The notes under the pieces are model-generated. The model was not told the origin of the DNA. It saw nothing but the letters and a program-made list of their open reading frames with translations, and ran no database searches. Shown piece by piece: positions 56,249 to 64,000 of a DNA stretch of 64,000 bases (the stretch's first letter is position 1; each line of letters begins with the position of its first letter). Made by a program: the position numbers and the translations under genes. Source of the stretch: Septoria linicola (taxonomy: Eukaryota; Ascomycota; Dothideomycetes; Mycosphaerellales; Mycosphaerellaceae); the NCBI GenBank assembly GCA_024114885.1, contig CP099418.1:5022001-5086000 (forward strand), read 5' to 3'.

Positions 56249-57888
56249 ATGGCGTTGCCACCAAAGTGGTACCAGGTCAGTGAAGGACACGAAAACCTAC
56301 AGCGATACAATGTGCCTGACCACGATTGCAGTTCCTAGTAGCTGTCTTCGCCTCGCTTGGATCCGTCCTCTATGGTTATGATCTTGGAGTCATCGCCGGA
56401 GCGGTTGCCTCGCAAAACTTCAAGGACACGTTCAATCCAAACGATGCTGAGGTCGGAGCAGTAGTATCTGTCTTTACAGGTGGAGCATTCATCGGTGCTG
56501 GTCTTGCTGGTCCAGCTGGAGACTCCCTAGGCCGTAAAGTCACTATCCTGGTCGGCGCACTCATCTTCATTCTCGGTGGAGCTCTGCAAACCGGCGCACA
56601 AGCGCTATCCTATCTTTACGCCGGTCGTGCTATCGCTGGCGTCGGTGTTGGTTTCCTGGTTATGATCATTCCTCTATACCAGGCAGAACTCGCACATCCT
56701 TCGATTAGAGGCCGAGTCACCGCTCTGCAACAGTTCATGCTGGGAGTTGGAGCTCTGGTCGCTTCGTGGGTCTCTTACGCAACGTACACTTTCATCCCGG
56801 CCACCAGCAGCAATCAATGGCGAATCAGCTTGGGCATTCAAATTGTGCCAGCAGGCTTTTTGGCTGCTTTGATCATGTTCTTTCCCGAATCGCCCAGGTA
56901 GGCCGTGCCACATCGCGTGATGTGCAATTTGTATACAAAAACGTAGCTAACAACAACGAACAGATGGTTGATCGATCACGGCAAGCCAGAACGCGGCTTG
57001 AAGACATTGGCCAAACTTCATGCTCACGGCAACGAGAACGATACCTGGGTTCGAGCAGAGTTCGACCAGATCCAAGACATGATCACTTTCGAGAAAGAGA
57101 ACGAGGCCAAGTCGTACATCGAGCTCTTCACGAACAAGTCTTCGTTCCGCCGTCTCCTCCTCGCAGTATCGATCCAGGCATCTGTACAAATGACCGGAGT
57201 GTCCGCTATCCAATACTACTCGCCAACCATCTTCGAGCAGATCGGCATTCCCGGCAGTGACACTCTCAAGTACCAAGGCATCTCGAGTATCATTGCCATT
57301 ATTGCACAGTTCTGCTGTATCCTATTCATCGACTACACCGGTCGTCGGTGGGCTATGATCGGTGGCAACTTGGGCAATTGCCTTACCTTCATCATCGCCA
57401 CGATCCTGCTTGCTCAGTACCCACCTGGGGTCTCGAACAATAACGCAGCCGCTTGGGGCTTCATCGTCATCACTTGGGTCTACAATTTCAGCTTCTCTGC
57501 CACAAATGGACCACTTTCTTGGATTGTCCCAGCTGAGATCTTCGACACTCGGACTCGATCCAAGGGTGTCTCGATCGCTACCATGACATCTTTCGCCTTC
57601 AACACCATGATCGGACAAGTCACCCCCATCGCCATCGAGAGAATCGGCTGGAGGTTCTATCTTGTCTTCGTTGTGTGCAATTTCACCAACGCGGTCTGGT
57701 TCTGGATGATTCAACCTGAGACTGCTAAGCGACCACTCGAGGAGATGAACTACTTGTTCACCAATGCTCCGCTGTTCGTGCCAACGATGAACATGAAGGA
57801 CTTTGACAACCATGATTTGGAGCATCGCGTGCAGGAGGTGGAGCGAAAGGGTACCGTGGTCAGCCATGTGGAGGAGGACGGATACTAG
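56249..57888 (+). CDS. MFS sugar transporter, probable pentose/hexose uptake
   Basis: Exons 56249-56275, 56332-56897 and 56964-57888, introns 56 nt (GTCAGT...CAG) and 66 nt (GTAGGC...CAG), 505 residues. The nine-residue first exon (MALPPKWYQ) joins to FLVAVFASLGSVLYGYDLGV, the first helix. Sugar-porter marks follow: GDSLGRKVTILVGA, YLYAGRAIAGVGVGF, FFPESPRWLIDHGK, IQASVQMTGVSAIQYYSPT and WIVPAEIFDTRTRSKG, and a degenerate PETKG (PETAKRPLEEMNYLF). Twelve membrane helices are expected. The neighbouring GH51 makes L-arabinose or short arabinosides the likely substrate, but this is inference from context. Confidence 0.93.
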
Positions 57889-58514
57889 TGAACCTAGATC
57901 GATTGCATAGCGGATGAATTCACCGTTTCTGTACCCCCAAATGGATTGACTTTTGGGGGGTCGTCAGCTCAGTCCTTCCCTTGGCAGCAGATCAGACCAA
58001 CGCTCGCCTTCCAGTGCAGATGACCAATTCCCGTGATATTATTTCATTGTTTCGTGTCCCCATCTTCAGATGTTTCACCATTCTACCATCACACGGAGAC
58101 TAGAGCATGAACTACTTTGCGCTGCCAGTGGCATTCCGCCGGTGAAAAAGTGCCTCAACCGTCGGCGCAATGGTTGCTCTGAGAACGAAGCTCTTTTTCC
58201 TGTCTGGATCTCAGTTGACCACACAGGCACAGATCGTACAGCACTGCGCAGTGTTGTTCTCGGCTTCGTGGTCGTTTGGCATTAGATTTTGCTATGGAGC
58301 ATTGCACAAGATGTGAAGTCGTCCTCGTAGCCAGTGTTTGGAAGCCGAGGCGTTTTCGCCGGCTAGCCATGTGTCAATGGCAGTATATCAAACAGCGACG
58401 CCAGCGTGAAAGGTTTTGTCCATTGCATCTCCAAGCCTCAATTCCCCAAGAAGAGCTGAAGACTCGACTGTTCGGGTGATCATCATTTGCAATCATTATC
58501 ACGAGATTCTCACA
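57889..58514. other. Intergenic region
   Basis: It holds the 3' end of the transporter and the promoter of the flavin oxidoreductase. CCCCCAAA...TTTTGGGGG near 57935-57960 is an inverted repeat and may be part of the transporter's 3' UTR or terminator. No gene is seen. Confidence 0.45.
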
Positions 58515-59837
58515 ATGTCTTCACCAGTCTTCCAACCATTCGTCCTGCCCAATGGCGCAAAGCTCAAGAACCGCATCATCAAGGCCGCAATGGAGGGGCA
58601 GATGTCGTAGTTGGCAACCAACCCTCAGACGAACTCATCAACCTCTACAGCAAATGGGCTCAAGGCGGATCCAGTCTCGTGCTGAGCGGCCACATCATGA
58701 TTGACCCACGCGCATTGGCATGTCCTGGAGACGTCCTGCTCGCTGAAGATGGGCCTGGACATAACGACGAGCGGTGGCGGAAATGGGCACAAGCGGCAAA
58801 GTCGAACAATACGCAGTTCTGGCTGCAGATCAATCATCCTGGTCGACAAGTGAAGAAAGGTAGCGAGCTGCCAACGTATGCGCCTTCGCCAGTGGCGATT
58901 GATATTGGAAAGTTTAGCAGCTTCTTTAAGCCGCCAAGAGAGATGAGTGAGGATCAGATCTTGGATGTGATTCAGCGGTTTCGATGGGCGGCGAAGAAGG
59001 CTGAGGAGGTGGGCATTGATGGCGTTGAGATTCATGCCGCGCATGGTGTGAGTCTGATTTCCTCTTCTCACACGAAACTGGAGGAGCTAATGATAACAGT
59101 ACCTCATCTCGCAATTCCTGTCGCCCAAAAGCAACAAGCGTACAGATCAGTGGGGCGGTTCTCGCGAGAATCGGTCTAGGCTTCTCTTCGAAGTCATCAA
59201 GGCGATCCGCGGAGCAGTATCACCGTCTTTTGGAGTCGGTGTCAAGATCTTCCAGCGCGGAGGCTTCGATTCTGAGGACTTGAAGTGGACTGTGCAGCGT
59301 CTTAACGACATGCAGCTAGATTTCATCGAGCTCTCCGGCGGCAATGCAGAATCGCCTGCAATGCGTGGGGCGAAACAAGAAGGCGATAAGCGAAGCGACA
59401 GAACGATTGCGCGGGAGGCGTACTTCCTCGAGGCGGCAGAGGAGTTGAAGACTATTGCAAAAGTGCCTTTGGTGGTTACTGGAGGTATCACAACGATAGA
59501 GACAGCAAACGCCGTTGTCTCATCGTCTGAGAATGTCCTGGCGGGATTAGGGACAGCTTTAGGTATGATCCCAGATCTGCCGAACCGCTGGGCTGCTGGT
59601 GAACGTCCTGTGCTTCACCTTCCACAGTCATGGATCTTGCCCGGAGTCTTGCAATTCGCAGCCAGCACTGCATGCGTGCAATGGAATCTTCACAGCATCG
59701 GGCAAGGAAACGCGACACGGCCTGGGGTGTGGCCAGTCATTGCTTTCCTCTGGTCGTTTTTGGCTGAGAAGAAGCAGATGGATCAGTACAAGAAGTGGAT
59801 TGGAGTCCTGCTCGGGAAGCCTCTGAAGGAAGCATGA
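58515..59837 (+). pseudogene. NADH:flavin oxidoreductase (old yellow enzyme family), 1-nt frameshift near the start
   Basis: The ATG at 58515 gives MSSPVFQPFVLPNGAKLKNR and IIKAAMEGQMS, a normal OYE N-terminus, then TAG at 58608-58610. The homologous continuation (VGNQPSDELINLYSKWAQGG) is in another frame, so about one base is missing near 58605-58611. From there the gene is intact: WLQINHPGRQVKKG, GVEIHAAHG, an intron at 59048-59099 (GTGAGT...CAG), then YLISQFLSPKSNKRTDQWGG, the FMN-site region and VVTGGITT, to 59837. The full protein would have about 425 residues. These enzymes reduce alkenes of enones with NAD(P)H; the substrate is unknown. The lesion may be an assembly slip, as the rest shows no decay. 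Confidence 0.75.
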
Positions 59838-60259
59838 GCACATTCCTGGAGAGCACGATAGTGAAACACGAAGTTGCCTGCAATGGCCTTCTGTCGAATG
59901 CTGTTAACCAACTCCAGTCGATTGTGCAAGGAGCAGGGATGATGGCGAACGTTGATCGGCCGACATTAGACCCTCCCAAGCGGCCAACTTGAGCGCTCGT
60001 CAGCTTCAGTGGAGCAGGACACGATGCCTCAAAGAAGGTCGATGTCCTGTTGCACGATCTCTTCTTGGTCTACTTCGCGATGAGAGCGACAAACCGGCGA
60101 CCGAGGTTCGCAGAACATTCGCCTGCAGACATGGGTAGCGAAACCGCATCGATCAGCCGGACGACTAGACTGCAGGTAGTCAGTAATGATATAGAGAGCA
60201 GAGCATCCCATAGATGAGAAGCGACAATAACACAAGTCATAACCGAAATTCCAACAGCC
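59838..60259. other. Intergenic region
   Basis: No supported gene; it holds the promoter of the small secreted protein. Confidence 0.4.
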
Positions 60260-60831
60260 ATGTTTGCGAGCAAGATTCTCGCCCTCTTAGCGGCATGCTC
60301 GACACTAGCATTGGCGAATCCCATCCTTGAGAAGAGAGCAACCAGCTGTCTGAGAGTCGGTGCCTCAGCGACTGCAAGATGGACAAATGCAGCTGGCCAG
60401 ACTTGCACATGGACCGGTACTGTGGGCAGCAACTTTGGCAGTAACAGCGCGAATGGTGGGGAGTGAGTGTGCCGTCCTGACTCCTCCCTTCAGACCCAAA
60501 TGCTGACAGCGAGTTCAACAGCTATGGCTGTAATGGCCGGTGTGGTGCAAGCTGTAGTGGTGCATCGATTGGAAATGCTTATACACAAGACTGCTTCTCG
60601 CATGATATCTGCTCGTGGTTCGAGAATGCCAGTGGAGGTGCAAGGTGAGTTCGCCTACGGTTCTGTCTTTGCTCAAGGGACGCTAACATTTTGTGTTCCA
60701 GTGATGCGAACTGCGGCGCAGCCTTCAGCTCTGCTATTGATGATACTGCATTGGGAGTGGCGAACGGATGTGGCCAGACGAACCCAAGCAATAGCGTCTC
60801 TCCGCCAAGTAGCCGGCCGCAATGTTCGTAG
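60260..60831 (+). CDS. Small secreted Cys-rich protein, phospholipase-A2-like (HD motif)
   Basis: Exons 60260-60462, 60507-60644 and 60702-60831, introns 44 nt (GTGAGT, CTGAC, CAG) and 57 nt (GTGAGT, GCTAAC, CAG), give 156 residues. A signal peptide (MFASKILALLAACSTLALA) is followed by NPILEKR, a Kex2-like pro-site, and a mature part of about 130 residues rich in Cys, Gly, Ser and Asn. The core has YGCNGRCGASCSG, then YTQDCFSHDICSWF. The CxxHDxC pattern is the catalytic His-Asp signature of secreted PLA2. Similar proteins are common in plant-associated ascomycetes and are often listed as candidate effectors, but neither lipase activity nor virulence can be read from the sequence. The protein ends in SRPQCS. 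Confidence 0.8.
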
Positions 60832-61253
60832 CCTTCAAACGATTAGAGGATATAAGCGCTGTCGTCATGATGTGCCCGGTTTAAAAAGCAGCGCGTGACC
60901 ATAACTAGAGGATCTTGCAGCGAGCTGATTGAGCTCTGGTTGAATGGCAAGATTGCCTACCTTTCTTCTGTGTCTGTGATATCAATGTTCTCAGCCGTCA
61001 TCTCGTCTCAGTTCAGAGCATCATGCCAGTTGGAGCGAGTTGTGTTCGCCGCTCGTCTGTCGACATACGGGAGATGTTGCGATGAGCTCGACAATGGAGG
61101 AAGATGTTGGAGCTCAAATTTGTGAACGCGAGGAGATGCTGCAGCCTTGGCAATTTTACTAGCGCGTCTTTCTCGTGTCGCCATCGCGTTCTTTCCGAGC
61201 ATCGTCGAGGAAGTCGCATCGTGAAGTCTCACCACACACGAGGCATAGCGACA
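60832..61253. promoter_or_regulatory. Tandem intergenic region, promoter of rfc5
   Basis: No gene is seen. An in-frame extension upstream of the rfc5 ATG begins at 61104 without an ATG. Confidence 0.4.
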
Positions 61254-62429
61254 ATGGCTCTCCTCGTCGATAAACACCGCCCTCGTACGCTCGAGACACT
61301 CTCCTACCACCCAGAACTCTCCGAACGACTCCGCGCTCTTGCCAATAGCGGCGACTTCCCACATCTGCTCATCTATGGCCCATCTGGAGGCGGCAAGAAG
61401 ACTCGCATCACGGCGACGTTGCGCGCTTTATATGGTCCTGGAGTTGAGAAGATCAAGATCGACAGCAGAGTCTTTCAGACAACCTCGAATCGCAAGCTAG
61501 AATTCAACATCGTGTCCTCTAACTACCACCTCGAGATCACACCTTCAGATGTGGGCAATTACGACAGAGTGGTGGTGCAGGACCTGCTGAAAGAGGTGGC
61601 ACAGACGCAGCAAGTTGATCTGTCAGCAAAGCAAAGATTCAAGGTCGTTGTCATCAATGAAGCAGATCAATTGACACGAGATGCTCAAGCTGCTCTGCGG
61701 CGGACTATGGAGAAATACAGTCCTAATCTGCGTCTGATCCTGCTGGCAAACAGTACATCCAACATCATTGCACCTATTCGGTCCCGTTGTCTGCTTGTTC
61801 GTGTGTCTGCACCAACCGAAGCCGAGATCTGCGAAGTGCTCGCCAAGGTCGGCAAGGACGAGCGATATACGAGCTGCGAGCCATTGGAGAAGAAGATCGC
61901 CAGAGAGAGCAAGAGGAACCTCAGACGAGCACTGCTCATGTTCGAAGCCATTCATGCACAGAACGAGCAAGTGTCAGAGAAGACGCCAATACCTCCGCCC
62001 GACTGGGAGGCATTGATCGAAGTCATTGCGAAGGAGATCATCGAGGAGCGAAGTCCTGCAAGGATTCTTCTAACGCGAGCTAAGCTGTACGATCTATTGA
62101 CGCACTGCATCCCAGCCACGACTATCTTGAAGGTGAATGCTCCTACCAGATCGTTGTGGAAGATAAGCTGACGGTATTTAGACACTTACGTTCAAATTGA
62201 TGCCGAAACTGGACGACAGCTTGAAACCTGAGATTGTGAAGTGGGCAGCATTTTACGAGCATCGCATTCGCATGGGGTCCAAGGTCATCTTTCATCTTGA
62301 AGCATTTGTGACGAAGTTCATGCGCAGCTACGAGATGTAAGTGAATGCCTCGTAAGATCACAGAAAGCCATACTGACTTGCACTAGGAACTTCATGGGCA
62401 TGGACCTCGACGATGAACTGTTTGACTAG
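61254..62429 (+). CDS. rfc5: Replication factor C small subunit Rfc5 (human RFC3 orthologue)
   Basis: Exons 61254-62132, 62182-62336 and 62387-62429, introns 49 and 50 nt, 358 residues. It starts MALLVDKHRPRTLETLSYHP; the Walker A is the RFC5-specific YGPSGGGKKTR, the B box is VVINEADQLTRDAQAALRRT, and IRSRCLLVRV is the SRC arginine-finger motif. The middle exon gives VKWAAFYEHRIRMG and FHLEAFVTKFMRSYEM. The last exon is only 13 codons plus stop (NFMGMDLDDELFD). Rfc5 is one of the four small subunits that load the PCNA clamp at primer ends and also serves Rad24-, Ctf18- and Elg1-type loaders. All catalytic motifs are present. Confidence 0.96.
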
Positions 62430-62657
62430 CATCTATATCGTGTCTCGCTGTCACATGTATTCGGGCTTTAGCGCGGCGTTAAATTTGGTGGATCAGTACG
62501 TCATGGTTACTTCCAATGCTCGAGGAGGATGCAGCTCAACAATTGAACATCCCAACTGAACACGACACTCTCAATACCGGAACAGAACTCACTGAACCAG
62601 GCAGACGACCACGAACAGTTCACCTGAACACAGCACCAGATTCGCAACTCCAATAAC

Positions 62658-63090
62658 ATGTCTTCCAACCTCATGGACACCGAGAAGGGCGGCGAGCAGA
62701 CTCAGTAAAGCGTTTAGACAGCTCACTTTGCGCCTACTCAGACTGACGCGAAACAGGTACGAGGGCGAGCACACCGATGTCCTCCCAACCGCGAAGTCGA
62801 CAGGCCAATTTGGCTCCTCATCGCAGACCACAACCGAAGACCCATCAGCGACCTCAGAAGCAGCAAAAGAGCGCGTAGAGCGGGGCGAGAAGACGGCAGA
62901 AAACATTAGATATGGACAGACAATCTCAGAAGGCGGCATGAGCGGCTTCACCACAGCCCAGGGCGGCAGTGCAGAGCAAGGCGGATATGGAGGAGTTAAG
63001 GACCAGAGCAACGAGAGCAGTGCGGCTGCTGACAGGAAGGCACAAGGCTATGGTGGGAAGGAGGATCACAACAAGGAGATCGGTGCATAG
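62658..63090 (+). CDS. Small hydrophilic Gly/Gln/Glu-rich protein
   Basis: Exon 1 is 62658-62704 and exon 2 is 62757-63090, joined over a 52-nt intron (GTAAAG, GACTGAC, CAG) in phase 2, giving 126 residues. It begins MSSNLMDTEKGGEQTQYEGE and is hydrophilic throughout, with many Gly, Ser, Glu and Lys, for example KAQGYGGKEDHNKEIGA at the end. There is no signal peptide or membrane helix. The composition resembles hydrophilins or LEA-like stress proteins; this is a compositional likeness, not homology. Confidence 0.7.
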
Positions 63091-63451
63091 ACTGGTCATA
63101 GGGCACGCGCTCGGATCTGGAGGGCCCGGGACCATTCAGCCTACTGGCATACATGAGTACCAGCATTCTACTTATGAATTCACGTCACACAGGTCGCTCT
63201 GCTGATGCTGCTACCACTTAGCGTCTCGTAAACGTTACTTGATTCCGATCCTTCACTTTGCTGACAGAACGTGTTCACAGCGTCCGCGGGCGAAAGTGCG
63301 CGCCTGCTGCAGTGCAGGCGTTTGTCGCTTGACGTGCATATCAAGCCCCACAGCTCTCTTGCAACCAAGAACCAGCGCACTTCACACTGCCGTTCTTTTC
63401 CACGTTAGCAAGATTCTCGACCACACAACACCTCCATCCACTTGAGCAAGG
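63091..63451. other. Intergenic region before member D
   Basis: Nothing recognisable other than promoter sequence. Confidence 0.4.
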
Positions 63452-64000
63452 ATGGCAAGGCGCAGCCGCGGCGTTCGTCGTCGTTACGCTGCTCGCCAGA
63501 AAGTAGCCCTTCCAGCAGATCAGTCGAACTCGAGGTTGATGTCGCTGCCCGCCGAATTGCGCAACCGGATCTGGACTGCGTACTTCGAAAGTGTTCGCTT
63601 CCACTTCTCCGCGAAAGAATGCACACGCTGGCCAAGCGCTCATCTCTACATCAAGGCGCCACCAATCCTGGAGACCTGCAAGCAAGTCTATAGCGAGGCT
63701 CTGGGCATATATTATTCCTCTACCACCTTCCAGGGCGAACTCAGCGAGTATGGCGACAACATACGACCAGTCTTGCGATGGTTGACGAATATCGGCCGTT
63801 CTAATGCCAGATTGATCAACAACATCCACCTCGAGACCATGGCAGCCTTTTACTACCCGCCTTCCATGAAAATATCGCAAATTTACGGAATGGACCAGTC
63901 TTGATGCCTTAGACTGCCGTGCAGGAGCCTCCGATCTTTGGCAAACGTGGGGGACACAGACCGTCAAGGTCTGGACCTCGAATCCCGCAACACTCTACCA
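63452..64000 (+). pseudogene. LPAELR-family member D, partial at window edge, with a frameshift
   Basis: It starts MARRSRGVRRRYAARQK and SLPAELRNRIWTAYF, then ILETCKQVYSEALGIYY and LRWLTNIGRSNARLINNIHL, all as in members B and C. The frame meets TGA at 63902-63904, but the next block of the family (VKVWTSNPATLY, near the 3' intron in other members) is in the adjacent frame. Dropping one A from the AAAA run at 63869-63872 restores a family-like sequence (KYRKFTEW). The gene continues past the window end, so the 3' intron and exon 2 are not visible. A homopolymer error in the assembly is as likely as a true frameshift. Confidence 0.68.

Noticed and set aside
1..64000. CRISPR arrays, insertion sequences or bacterial operons
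   Set aside because: Spliced genes and fungal families throughout show this is eukaryotic nuclear DNA; no regularly spaced repeat array was found.

Overview
The window is nuclear DNA of a filamentous ascomycete. The introns are 44-70 nt with GT(A/G/C)AGT-like donors, CTAAC/CTGAC branch sites and CAG/TAG acceptors. The gene content (Ste11-type MAPKKK, an AreA-like GATA-domain protein, a DUF7514-type protein, Ssu1) and an expanded family of short LPAELRNRIYEL-type proteins point to Dothideomycetes, probably Capnodiales/Mycosphaerellales in the broad sense. That placement is inference; no rDNA or other marker is present.

Layout. 0-5 kb: the 3' part of an Ama1-type meiotic APC/C activator whose frame is cut by one TAG, convergent with a DUF7514-type protein. 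7-10 kb: the MAPKKK Ste11. 11-13.5 kb: two LPAELR-family genes. 13.6-18 kb: a sulfite exporter (Ssu1) and a six-exon MFS transporter, with a 35-bp tandem duplication and a TA-rich block between them. 20-26.5 kb: ribosome-assembly factor Bfr2 and a SNF2/RING-like helicase, divergent. 26.5-38.6 kb is gene-poor apart from the AreA-domain protein (31.4-33.2 kb). 38.6-43.3 kb: a small hydrophilic frame with an internal TAG, then Yif1 and the SRP receptor alpha subunit sharing a 223-bp promoter. 43.7-50.2 kb: four LPAELR-family members, at least one of them a pseudogene. 51-55.6 kb: PRPP synthetase, ribosomal protein S6 and an intracellular GH51 arabinofuranosidase. 56.2-59.8 kb: a sugar transporter divergent from the GH51 gene, and a frameshifted old-yellow-enzyme gene. 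60-63.1 kb: a small secreted Cys-rich phospholipase-A2-like protein, Rfc5 and a small hydrophilic protein. 63.45 kb to the end: a seventh LPAELR-family member.

Two groups seem to work together: GH51 plus sugar transporter (arabinose release and uptake), and Yif1 plus SRP receptor (early secretory pathway). The rest are housekeeping genes mixed with fast-evolving lineage-specific genes. Six loci carry a single-base lesion (in-frame stop or 1-nt frameshift) in an otherwise conserved frame. These are real pseudogenization, recoding/editing, or assembly errors, and they are flagged one by one. Spliced models were assembled by hand by matching splice sites and reading phase; none is backed by transcript data here.
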